In this document: piece by piece, positions 56,588-64,000 of the stretch | Layout of the letters: each line of letters begins with the position of its first letter | Numbering within the stretch: position 1 is the first letter of the stretch | NCBI RefSeq assembly: GCF_024970185.1 | Contig: NZ_CP103965.1 | Coordinates: 6,219,001 to 6,283,000, forward strand | DNA length: 64,000 nucleotides | Source of the DNA: Pseudomonas sp. N3-W | Lineage (GTDB): Bacteria; Pseudomonadota; Gammaproteobacteria; Pseudomonadales; Pseudomonadaceae | Direction: 5' to 3' | Notes under the pieces: generated by a model | The model's input: only the letters and a program-made list of their open reading frames with translations | What the model was told of the DNA's origin: nothing | Databases searched by the model: none | Program-made: the position numbers and the translations under genes

Positions 56588-57543
56588 GCGAAGCCCGCGC
56601 CGACAGCACGTACCATCGTTTTACCCTGGGTAACTGGAACACCCGCGCCTCGGTGCGCAGCAGCAGGCATAACTACCTTCTGCCGGTGGACCTGGCCCAA
56701 CAGCTGGAGACGCGGCACTGGTTCCCGCCGGCCCTTGTGCCGTACCTCAGCCACCCGGCCATTGCGCAGGCAGGCCGGTCGACAATCCACCGGTTGACGG
56801 CGAATCACCTGGTGTATTTTCTCGACTACACCACCCTGCTGGAACACCGCATCGTCAACCGCTCAGTGGAAACCATCATTCACGGCGAATTGGGGGTCCG
56901 CATCCCGCAACCCATGAAGACCGCCGCCCTGCAGCTTTATACCGATGAGGGCTTTCATGCACTGTTCTCGGACGGCCTCGCAGCACGGATCTCCCGCTTC
57001 TACAGCATCGTGCCACGCCCGGTAATGCCCCGTCGCATCACCCGCCTCAACGCCCTGCTCACCAATGTTCCCAAGCGACACAAGCCGCTGGCCTGGTTCC
57101 TGACCGGATTCGTGTCGGAGACAATCATTGCCAGAGAGCTGCTGGAGGTTTGCCGCGATGCGCTGGTGTCTTGCGTCGAGGAAATGCTCAGGGACCATCT
57201 CATCGATGAGGCGCGGCACAGTCGTTATTTCTGCGAAGTGTTCGAGTTTCTATGGCTCACCCTGGACGGCGGCCAGCGCACGTTCGCCGCCAGGCTGCTG
57301 CTGGATATCCTGCTGATTTTCTTCGACGCCGACGAGCAATGGCTCATGAGCAGCCTGCACAGCGCAGGGCTTGGCGAGCAAGCCGTCTGCGATATTCTGT
57401 GCGACATAAGCGGCACGCAAGCCGTTATCCGGCGTGCGCGTTCCGGGGCTGACGCTACGCTGCAAGCTTTGAAAAAGGCCGGTTTCTTCGACCTGCCCTC
57501 CAATCAACAACTTTTCACGCAGGCAGGACTTGTCGATGGATGA
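56584..57543 (+). CDS. AurF-like diiron oxygenase
   Basis: A 319-residue protein matching the AurF p-aminobenzoate N-oxygenase family. Seven metal ligands appear in the AurF spacing: Glu87, Glu122 and His125 (TDEGFHALF), Glu179, then His205, Glu209 and His212 in DHLIDEARHSRYF. From memory the AurF set is Glu101, Glu136, His139, Glu196, His223, Glu227, His230; spacings match within a few residues. AurF-type enzymes oxidise amines to hydroxylamines or nitro groups; the substrate here is unknown. The ATG overlaps the SagB-like stop by 4 bases and the stop overlaps the exporter start by 8 bases, so the three enzymes are translationally coupled. Confidence 0.83.
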   Translation: MSEARADSTYHRFTLGNWNTRASVRSSRHNYLLPVDLAQQLETRHWFPPALVPYLSHPAIAQAGRSTIHRLTANHLVYFLDYTTLLEHRIVNRSVETIIHGELGVRIPQPMKTAALQLYTDEGFHALFSDGLAARISRFYSIVPRPVMPRRITRLNALLTNVPKRHKPLAWFLTGFVSETIIARELLEVCRDALVSCVEEMLRDHLIDEARHSRYFCEVFEFLWLTLDGGQRTFAARLLLDILLIFFDADEQWLMSSLHSAGLGEQAVCDILCDISGTQAVIRRARSGADATLQALKKAGFFDLPSNQQLFTQAGLVDG

Positions 57544-58741
57544 AGGAACAACAGCGGTCAGCCTCCGTAAACGCCGCGCTGCCATCACCCTGTTGATGAC
57601 CATGGTTCTGCTCGGGGTGTTCCCGCTGGACGTGCTGCTGCCTTCATTTCCGGCGTTAGCCGAGCACTTTCGCACCACCCCCGCCGACATTGCTTTCTCC
57701 ATCAGCCTGTTCGCCGTCGGGATTTCACTGTCGCAACTGTTGATCGGCCCATTGTCGGACACACTCGGGCGCAAAGGTCTGTTGCTGCTGGGTATGGCAG
57801 TCTCGATTCTCGGCGCGCTCGGCTGCCTGATGTCCACCGAGTACGCCTGGTTCCTGCTGTTCCGACTGGTGCAAGCCATCGGCTGCGGCTGTTTCGTGCT
57901 GACCCAGGCACTGGTGCAGGACCTGTTCGAAGGCAAGGAACGTGACCGCTTGAGGATTTTGATGGCCACCGCCAGCGGGGTCTTCATTTCCATTTCGCCG
58001 CTGGCGGGCACCTTGCTGCAGCAGGCCATGGACTGGCCCGGCAGCTTTGTCGTATTCATTGCCCTGGCCTGCGCCGTTTTCCTGAAAGCCTGTGTCTTCC
58101 TGGAAAATCTGCGCCCGGCCAACACCGCACCCCACGGCATCATTCGCTCATACCAGCGGGTTTACCGCGACCCGGTATTCCTCGGTTACTGGCTGATCGC
58201 GGCGATTGCCTTTGCCTGCCACTTTTCCTTCATTGTGATTTCGCCGCTGATCTTCCTGGAGAGGTTGCAGCTATCGCCCTACGCGTTCTCCCTGACGCTG
58301 CTGCTCTACGGCCTGGCGTACATCATCGGCGGCATCGTCGCCCGCTTTCTCGCCGGCCGCATGGCACCCAATACACAAATTTTCACGGGCCTGAGCCTGA
58401 TCTTCCTTTCGGGCCTGGTGATGTTGGCGCTCGCCGTCCTGCTGGGGCTCTCGATCCTCACGGTGCTGGTCCCGATGATCATCTGCACCGCCGGCACCAC
58501 CATTGCCCGCCCGATTGCCACCTCCAGGGCCATGGAAGTGTTTCCTGACAATGCCGGTACATCGGCGTCGGCGGGAAGTACGCTGGTGTTCATTTTCGGT
58601 GGCTTGATCAGCGCCCTGATCAACCTGAACGGCGCCAACCTGCAAACGAGTCTTGCCCTGACCTTCCTGCTATTGAGTACCTTGGCCATCACCCTCAACG
58701 CATTGATCAGCCGCCGTCAGCGCATGCTGGTCAGCGGCTGA
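57536..58741 (+). CDS. Bcr/CflA-type MFS exporter
   Basis: A 401-residue major facilitator with 12 expected membrane helices. The drug-antiporter motif GPLSDTLGRKGLLLLGMA lies near residues 60-80; the Bcr/CflA loop (VQDLFEGKERDRLR) is also present. It starts inside the end of the AurF-like gene (ATG 57536; a TTG at 57530 is possible). Bcr/CflA proteins export small compounds, so the cassette product is probably small rather than a long peptide. ilvD follows after 257 bases. Confidence 0.9.
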   Translation: MDEGTTAVSLRKRRAAITLLMTMVLLGVFPLDVLLPSFPALAEHFRTTPADIAFSISLFAVGISLSQLLIGPLSDTLGRKGLLLLGMAVSILGALGCLMSTEYAWFLLFRLVQAIGCGCFVLTQALVQDLFEGKERDRLRILMATASGVFISISPLAGTLLQQAMDWPGSFVVFIALACAVFLKACVFLENLRPANTAPHGIIRSYQRVYRDPVFLGYWLIAAIAFACHFSFIVISPLIFLERLQLSPYAFSLTLLLYGLAYIIGGIVARFLAGRMAPNTQIFTGLSLIFLSGLVMLALAVLLGLSILTVLVPMIICTAGTTIARPIATSRAMEVFPDNAGTSASAGSTLVFIFGGLISALINLNGANLQTSLALTFLLLSTLAITLNALISRRQRMLVSG

Positions 58742-58998
58742 ACACGGCCGGTCGTCATCCCGCACGCCGCGTCAGCGCTGGATCAACACTTTGTGCCATT
58801 CCCTCCTGACGTCAGCGGTGTAGAATCACGAGATTCATCGCCATTCATCCCCCGGCGGGTTTATGAGCTCAGGCTGAGGCAAGCGGCGATCCCGCAAAGT
58901 CATCGGCAACTTCAGGACACACGGCTATTTCCGGGTGTTCCAGACGTCAATAGAAGCTCACTCCCCTTTGATACCTGATTAGCCGCCCGGAGTGCTCC
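58742..58998. other. Gap between the exporter and ilvD
   Basis: A 257-base gap. A TAGAAT element at 58821 resembles a -10 box, but no good -35 is at the right distance. No gene or strong hairpin was recognised. It should contain the ilvD promoter. Confidence 0.35.
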
Positions 58999-60840
58999 AT
59001 GCCTGATTACCGCTCGAAAACGTCCACCCACGGTCGCAACATGGCCGGCGCCCGCGCACTGTGGCGCGCCACGGGGATGAAAGATGACGACTTCAAGAAG
59101 CCGATCATCGCCATTGCCAACTCCTTCACCCAGTTCGTACCGGGCCATGTCCACCTCAAGGACCTGGGTCAGCTGGTCGCTCGTGAAATCGAACGGGCCG
59201 GTGGCGTCGCAAAAGAATTCAACACCATCGCCGTCGATGACGGCATCGCCATGGGCCACGATGGCATGCTGTATTCGCTGCCGAGCCGCGAGATCATCGC
59301 CGACTCCGTCGAGTACATGGTCAACGCTCACTGCGCCGACGCCATCGTCTGCATCTCCAACTGCGACAAGATCACCCCCGGCATGCTGATGGCCTCCCTG
59401 CGCCTGAACATCCCGGTGATCTTCGTTTCCGGCGGCCCGATGGAAGCCGGCAAGACCAAGCTCGCCAGCCACGGCCTCGACCTGGTCGACGCCATGGTGA
59501 TCGCCGCCGACTCCAGCGCTTCTGACGAGAAAGTCGCTGAATACGAGCGTAGCGCCTGCCCGACATGCGGTTCGTGCTCCGGCATGTTCACCGCCAACTC
59601 GATGAACTGCCTGGTCGAAGCCCTGGGCCTGGCGTTGCCGGGCAATGGTTCGACCCTGGCCACCCACAGCGACCGCGAGCAACTGTTCCTGCAAGCCGGC
59701 CGCACCATCGTCGAGCTGTGCAAGCGTTACTATGGCGAGAACGACGAGTCGGTCTTGCCGCGCAACATCGCCAACTTCAAGGCGTTCGAGAACGCCATGA
59801 CCCTGGACATCGCCATGGGCGGCTCCACCAACACCATCCTGCACTTGCTGGCCGCTGCCCAGGAAGCCGAGATCGACTTCGACCTGAAGGACATCGACCG
59901 CCTGTCCCGCCACGTGCCGCAACTGTGCAAAGTCGCGCCGAACATCCAGAAGTACCACATGGAAGACGTGCACCGCGCCGGCGGCATCTTCAGCATCCTC
60001 GGTTCGCTGGCCCGTGGCGGCTTGCTGCACACCGAGCTGCCGACCGTGCACAGCAAGACCATGGCCGAAGGCATCGCCAAGTGGGACATCACGCAGACCA
60101 CCGACGAAGCCGTGCATCACTTCTTCAAGGCCGGCCCTGCGGGCATCCCGACGCAAACCGCGTTCAGCCAGTCGACCCGCTGGGAAACCCTGGACGACGA
60201 CCGTGAAAACGGCTGCATCCGCAGTGTCGAACACGCTTACTCGCAAGAAGGCGGCCTGGCCGTTCTCTACGGCAACATCGCCCTGGACGGTTGCGTGGTC
60301 AAAACTGCCGGCGTCGACGAGTCGATCCACGTGTTCGAAGGCAACGCGAAGATTTTCGAAAGCCAGGACAGCGCTGTACGCGGCATCCTCGCGGACGAAG
60401 TGAAGGCCGGCGACATCGTGATCATTCGTTACGAAGGCCCGAAAGGCGGCCCGGGCATGCAGGAAATGCTCTACCCGACCTCGTACCTGAAATCCAAAGG
60501 CCTGGGCAAAGCCTGCGCCTTGCTCACCGATGGCCGTTTCTCCGGCGGCACCTCGGGCCTGTCCATCGGCCACGCTTCGCCAGAAGCCGCTGCCGGCGGT
60601 GCGATTGGCCTGGTGCAAGATGGCGACAAGGTGCTGATCGACATTCCGAACCGCTCGATCAACCTGTTGATCAGCGATGAAGAGCTGGCGGCACGCCGGG
60701 TCGAGCAGGACAGCAAAGGCTGGAAACCGGTGGAAAAACGTCCACGCAAAGTCACCACCGCGCTGAAAGCGTACGCCCTGCTGGCCACCAGTGCCGACAA
60801 GGGTGCCGTGCGTAACAAGGCGATGCTAGACGGGCTGTAA
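58999..60840 (+). CDS. ilvD: Dihydroxy-acid dehydratase
   Basis: A 613-residue [Fe-S] dehydratase of branched-chain amino-acid synthesis. The Cys ligands are visible in [12 protein letters not shown] and [20 protein letters not shown], and the C-terminal [20 protein letters not shown] is conserved. The start [20 protein letters not shown] is the family start with GGAG upstream. In P. aeruginosa rlmI and ilvD are neighbours, so the peptide cassette is an insertion here. Confidence 0.97.
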   Translation: MPDYRSKTSTHGRNMAGARALWRATGMKDDDFKKPIIAIANSFTQFVPGHVHLKDLGQLVAREIERAGGVAKEFNTIAVDDGIAMGHDGMLYSLPSREIIADSVEYMVNAHCADAIVCISNCDKITPGMLMASLRLNIPVIFVSGGPMEAGKTKLASHGLDLVDAMVIAADSSASDEKVAEYERSACPTCGSCSGMFTANSMNCLVEALGLALPGNGSTLATHSDREQLFLQAGRTIVELCKRYYGENDESVLPRNIANFKAFENAMTLDIAMGGSTNTILHLLAAAQEAEIDFDLKDIDRLSRHVPQLCKVAPNIQKYHMEDVHRAGGIFSILGSLARGGLLHTELPTVHSKTMAEGIAKWDITQTTDEAVHHFFKAGPAGIPTQTAFSQSTRWETLDDDRENGCIRSVEHAYSQEGGLAVLYGNIALDGCVVKTAGVDESIHVFEGNAKIFESQDSAVRGILADEVKAGDIVIIRYEGPKGGPGMQEMLYPTSYLKSKGLGKACALLTDGRFSGGTSGLSIGHASPEAAAGGAIGLVQDGDKVLIDIPNRSINLLISDEELAARRVEQDSKGWKPVEKRPRKVTTALKAYALLATSADKGAVRNKAMLDGL

Positions 60841-60860
60841 GCGTCAGTCGCAGAAATAAA

Positions 60861-60890
60861 AATGCCCCGCCAAGTGCGGGGCATTTTTTT
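60861..60890 (+). terminator. ilvD rho-independent terminator
   Basis: AATGCCCCGC / GCGGGGCATT, a 10-bp stem with a 5-base loop, is followed by TTTTTTT. It sits 20 bases past the ilvD stop. Confidence 0.93.
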
Positions 60891-60910
60891 GCCTGGCCGA
60901 ATCCCTTAAA

Positions 60911-60955
60911 CACTGGAGACACTGGAGACACTGGAGACACTGGAGACACTGGAGA
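60911..60955. repeat. Tandem repeat, five exact copies of CACTGGAGA
   Basis: Five identical 9-bp units run from 60911 to 60955 directly after the ilvD terminator. The unit number is a multiple of three bases but no gene covers it. Perfect copies suggest recent slippage and strain-to-strain length change. Confidence 0.93.
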
Positions 60956-60959
60956 TCAA

Positions 60960-61047
60960 TGTGGGAGCTGGCTTGCCTGCGATGCAGACAACTCGATCTA
61001 TCTGATACACCGAGTTGATGCCTTCGCAGGCAAGCCAGCTCCCACAG
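60960..61047. repeat. REPIN downstream of ilvD
   Basis: TGTGGGAGCTGGCTTGCCTG and CAGGCAAGCCAGCTCCCACA are perfect inverted copies around a spacer. A solo REP copy lies nearby at 61091-61116. Confidence 0.92.
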
Positions 61048-61090
61048 GGGTTCTCTGGCGTCCACAAAATTTGTGATTCACCTCGATCCT

Positions 61091-61116
61091 TTGTGGGAGC
61101 GAGCCGGCTCGCGATG
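61091..61116. repeat. Solo REP sequence
   Basis: TTGTGGGAGCGAGCCGGCTCGC with no inverted partner on the same side, between the REPIN and the phosphatase gene. Confidence 0.7.
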
Positions 61117-61130
61117 AGAGCGACCCGGCC

Positions 61131-62204
61131 TTACTGAATCTCTTCCGGCTTGACGATCACCCAGTTCTTGTCCGCCGTCACCGGCAGGCCTTCTTTGGCC
61201 TGGGCCGCGGCATGCTTGGCCATCATGCCGTTGAGTTGGGTCATGTATTTATCTTTGCGATTGACCCACAAGTGGATGCCGCCCTTGGCCACGTCAACAC
61301 TGTGGAACAGCATGTAGCCATCGCTCGTCGGGGTGTCGCCGCCGACCAGCACCGGTTTTTTCCATTCGTCGATATAGGTCAGGATCGCCGCCTGTTTGCC
61401 GGCCATCCACGTCGCCGGAGTCCACAGATAAGGCGTCAGTTCCAGGCCGAGGTTGGCCTTCTCGTCATACTTGCCAGCGGTGATCTGCTTGCGCGCAGTG
61501 GTCAGTTCGCCGGTCTTGCGGTCCTTGAGCAGCGTGCTCACGCCAATCACGTTCTGCGGCTTGACGTTGTAGCCGTACTTCGGATCGGCAGCGACCATAC
61601 GCACCAGTTCCTCGGAGGCGGCGGTCATCACATAGACCTCAATGCCGTTCTCCATCAGCTTGTTGTACAGCTCGGCCTGGCCGGTGAAGACTTTCGGCGG
61701 TGGAACATCAATGTTCTTGACCACATCGCCGTCGTAATAAGTGCTCGGCACCGGTTTGCCGGACGCCATCAGCTCATCGACATAGCCCTTGAGTTCCTGA
61801 AGGGTGAAGCCGGCAAACACCTGCGCAACCCATGGATAGCAAACCATGTCGTCGATTTCGCAGAGGCGATAGTAGTAACTGAACAGGCTTTCCTTGTGGT
61901 CGGCGGTGTCTTTGAACGGGATCAGTTTCAGGGACGGATCAAGTGTCTCGCGGGTGATCAGGCCCTTGTTCTCCAGAAACGGCAGAAGTGACTCTTCGAG
62001 GTCATAACGGTAACTGGTGTTGTCCATGTCGAACACCGCAAAGTTACCCTTGTTGGCATTGGCCGCGATCATGGCGTCCAGCGCTCTGGCCTGATCGGCT
62101 GGCCAGTGTTTCAACTCGGTGGCGAACGCCTGGCTGGCGAGGCCTAACCCCACTCCTAAAGTCAGTGCGACAGCCAGAATCTTCGGTGCGAATTTCATCG
62201 GCAT
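61131..62204 (-). CDS. pchP: Secreted HAD-family phosphorylcholine phosphatase
   Basis: A 357-residue protein with a signal peptide ([20 protein letters not shown]) and a HAD-like domain: motif [10 protein letters not shown] (Asp59, Asp61) and late motif [15 protein letters not shown]. It matches phosphorylcholine phosphatase of P. aeruginosa, which releases choline from phosphorylcholine in the periplasm. An inner Met gives an alternative start at 62198. It is divergent from tcyP. Confidence 0.9.
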   Translation of the reverse strand: MPMKFAPKILAVALTLGVGLGLASQAFATELKHWPADQARALDAMIAANANKGNFAVFDMDNTSYRYDLEESLLPFLENKGLITRETLDPSLKLIPFKDTADHKESLFSYYYRLCEIDDMVCYPWVAQVFAGFTLQELKGYVDELMASGKPVPSTYYDGDVVKNIDVPPPKVFTGQAELYNKLMENGIEVYVMTAASEELVRMVAADPKYGYNVKPQNVIGVSTLLKDRKTGELTTARKQITAGKYDEKANLGLELTPYLWTPATWMAGKQAAILTYIDEWKKPVLVGGDTPTSDGYMLFHSVDVAKGGIHLWVNRKDKYMTQLNGMMAKHAAAQAKEGLPVTADKNWVIVKPEEIQ

Positions 62205-62448
62205 GCTTCCTTGTAGAGAGACCCTGATTCAAAGAATCGACGCTAACAAAAAAGTATGACAATCCTCGTCTGCCCGCGACCGCTTGCGTCCTGATTCCGT
62301 CAGGCGCATTCCCCGCAGCGGCACCGGCTTATTCCAAAAACGACAGTCCACCTTCATTTTTGGTATTAATTCATTAGATATCAAGCTGTTAGGCTTGCCG
62401 GTTCGCAGCTGCCCAAGCATGCAGCTGGCACAAGTCTATGGAGACTCT

Positions 62449-63840
62449 ATGAATCTGCCGCTGATTCTCAATCTGCTGGTGTTCCTCGCGCTGCTGTTCG
62501 GCCTGGCGCAAACCCGTCATACCGGCTGGAGCCTGGCCAAGAAAGTCTTGCTCGCCCTGGCGCTGGGCGTGGTCTTTGGTGTGGCACTGCACGCCATTTA
62601 CGGTGCCGGCAACCCGGTCCTGAAAGCCTCGATCGGTTGGTTCGATCTGGTCGGTAACGGCTACGTGCAGTTGCTGCAAATGATCGTGATCCCGCTGGTG
62701 TTCGCCTCGATCCTCAGCGCCGTGGCCCGCCTGCACAACGCTTCGTCGCTGGGCAAGATCAGTTTCCTGACCATCGGCACGCTGCTGTTCACCACCGCCA
62801 TCGCGGCGCTGATCGGCATCGGCCTGACCAACCTGTTCGGCCTGACCGCAGACGGCCTGGTCGCCGGCACTCAGGAAATGGCGCGCCTGCAAACGATCCA
62901 GACCGACTACGCCGGCAAGGTCGCCGACCTGAATGTGCCGCAGCTGCTGCTGTCGTTCATCCCGCAGAACCCGTTCGCCGACCTGGCGCGCGCCAAGCCG
63001 ACCTCGATCATCAGCGTGGTGATTTTCGCCGCGTTCCTCGGCGTCGCCGCGCTGCAACTGCTGAAAGATGATGTCGAAAAAGGTCAGAAAGTGATCAACG
63101 CCATCGACACCCTGCAAGCCTGGGTGATGCGTCTGGTGCGTCTGGTGATGAAGCTGACCCCGTACGGTGTGCTGGCGCTGATGACCAAAGTGGTCGCCGG
63201 TTCCAACCTGCAAGACATCATCAAGCTTGGCAGTTTCGTGGTGGTGTCCTACATCGGGCTGGGTTTGATGTTTGTCGTCCACGGTTTGCTGGTGTCGGCG
63301 GCCGGGATCAACCCGCTGCGTTTCTTCCGCAAGATCTGGCCGGTGCTGACCTTTGCCTTCACCAGCCGCTCCAGCGCCGCAAGCATTCCGTTGAGCATCG
63401 AAGCGCAGACCCGTCGTCTGGGCATCCCGCAGTCCATTGCCAGTTTCGCCGCCTCGTTCGGCGCAACCATTGGCCAGAACGGCTGCGCCGGTCTGTACCC
63501 GGCAATGTTGGCCGTGATGGTGGCGCCGACCGTGGGCATCAACCCGCTGGATCCGCTGTGGATCGCGACACTGGTGGCGATTGTGACCCTGAGTTCGGCC
63601 GGTGTGGCGGGCGTGGGTGGCGGTGCGACGTTTGCCGCGTTGATCGTGCTGCCGGCCATGGGCTTGCCGGTGTCACTGGTGGCGTTGCTGATCTCGGTTG
63701 AACCGCTGATCGACATGGGCCGCACGGCGTTGAACGTGAGTGGTTCGATCACGGCCGGGGCGATCACCAGCCAGATGATGCAGCAGACCGATAAAGCGCT
63801 GCTGGATGCGGATGAGCATGCGGAGTTGGCGCAGGCTTGA
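62449..63840 (+). CDS. tcyP: L-cystine:cation symporter (TcyP type)
   Basis: A 463-residue member of the dicarboxylate/amino acid:cation symporter family in the TcyP/YdjN branch for cystine uptake. Family segments are [40 protein letters not shown] and [24 protein letters not shown] lies before ATG 62449; a longer upstream frame from 62284 has no homology. About ten membrane segments are expected. A REPIN follows. Confidence 0.93.
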   Translation: MNLPLILNLLVFLALLFGLAQTRHTGWSLAKKVLLALALGVVFGVALHAIYGAGNPVLKASIGWFDLVGNGYVQLLQMIVIPLVFASILSAVARLHNASSLGKISFLTIGTLLFTTAIAALIGIGLTNLFGLTADGLVAGTQEMARLQTIQTDYAGKVADLNVPQLLLSFIPQNPFADLARAKPTSIISVVIFAAFLGVAALQLLKDDVEKGQKVINAIDTLQAWVMRLVRLVMKLTPYGVLALMTKVVAGSNLQDIIKLGSFVVVSYIGLGLMFVVHGLLVSAAGINPLRFFRKIWPVLTFAFTSRSSAASIPLSIEAQTRRLGIPQSIASFAASFGATIGQNGCAGLYPAMLAVMVAPTVGINPLDPLWIATLVAIVTLSSAGVAGVGGGATFAALIVLPAMGLPVSLVALLISVEPLIDMGRTALNVSGSITAGAITSQMMQQTDKALLDADEHAELAQA

Positions 63841-63859
63841 TCAGCGCCTGACAGACCGC

Positions 63860-63932
63860 TATCGCGAGCAAGCTCGCTCCCACAGGGTGTGTCGATCACA
63901 CATCCAATGTGGGAGCGAGCTTGCTCGCGATG
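63860..63932. repeat. REPIN at the right end
   Basis: TATCGCGAGCAAGCTCGCTC and GTGGGAGCGAGCTTGCTCGC are inverted copies with a short spacer, just downstream of tcyP and the convergent partial gene. Confidence 0.92.
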
Positions 63933-63935
63933 CTT

Positions 63936-64000
63936 TTAGGCTTTTTCCCAAATTTCAAATGCGTACGCCGGCTTATCCCCTTCTGCCGCATTCGGCACAT
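63936..64000 (-). CDS. C-terminal end of an unidentified gene (cut by window edge)
   Basis: The leftward frame ending at 63936-63938 reads VPNAAEGDKPAYAFEIWEKA before the stop. Protein-like composition and codon use suggest a real C-terminus, but 21 codons are too few to name the family. Confidence 0.4.
   Translation of the reverse strand, partial: VPNAAEGDKPAYAFEIWEKA

Noticed and set aside
60911..60955. CRISPR array
   Set aside because: The 9-bp units are contiguous with no spacers, and no cas genes are present.

Overview
The window looks like a chromosomal segment of a fluorescent-group Pseudomonas. The DNA is GC-rich, genes are closely packed, and gene order follows a block I recall from Pseudomonas aeruginosa (roughly PA0353 to PA0415, read in reverse). 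Many intergenic gaps carry the inverted GTGGGAGC.../...GCTCCCAC REP pairs (REPINs) typical of the P. fluorescens lineage. Species cannot be fixed from the sequence alone.

Layout, left to right. Positions 1-666 hold the start of a malonate decarboxylase operon (mdcA, leftward, cut by the edge). Positions 985-10978 hold a leftward type IV pilus chemotaxis operon (pilG-pilH-pilI-pilJ-chpA-chpC) without the pilK and chpB adaptation genes that P. aeruginosa has there. Then come gshB, a TonB3-like gene, algH, ruvX and the pyrimidine genes pyrR-pyrB-pyrC' (the last a dihydroorotase relative without its HxH metal motif). After a TM2 membrane protein and an NlpC/P60 hydrolase come pilT (no pilU beside it), yggS, proC, yggT, a DUF167 gene, metX-metW, a DUF4426 gene, rdgB, hemW and a DUF3392 gene. 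The leftward genes trmB, thiG, thiS and a DUF423 gene follow, then mtgA, then rpoH and ftsX-ftsE-ftsY (leftward). Two paralogous pairs of M16 peptidase genes flank rsmD at 34934-41311. Next are a YheT-type hydrolase, an AraC regulator, a rhodanese-type sulfurtransferase and a TetR regulator divergent from an aldehyde dehydrogenase / Tat lipoprotein / GMC oxidoreductase cassette. An AT-rich islet with a GlcG/HbpS gene precedes coaD, a 2[4Fe-4S] ferredoxin, a small envelope protein, mutM, an HDOD protein, a PfpI/DJ-1 protein and rlmI. At the right are ilvD, a phosphorylcholine phosphatase, a cystine symporter and the tail of an unidentified gene.

The most unusual locus is 55285-58741, between rlmI and ilvD, which are neighbours in P. 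aeruginosa as I recall. A good sigma70-type promoter and a strong ribosome-binding site lead into a 23-codon peptide gene. A terminator-like hairpin follows the peptide, then three overlapping genes: a SagB-type flavin dehydrogenase, an AurF-like diiron oxygenase that keeps all seven metal ligands, and a Bcr/CflA-type exporter. No cyclodehydratase, radical SAM enzyme, NRPS or precursor peptidase is nearby. The arrangement (abundant tiny peptide, attenuator, weakly translated modifying enzymes, small-molecule exporter) suggests an undescribed peptide-derived natural product pathway, loosely like PqqA to PQQ. The alternative is an attenuation leader peptide ahead of a small oxidative pathway.

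Other points for follow-up are a hairpin that would mask the mdcA Shine-Dalgarno, a candidate TetR operator, a REPIN inside the pil operon, a 5 x 9 bp tandem repeat downstream of ilvD, and several strong unexplained palindromes.
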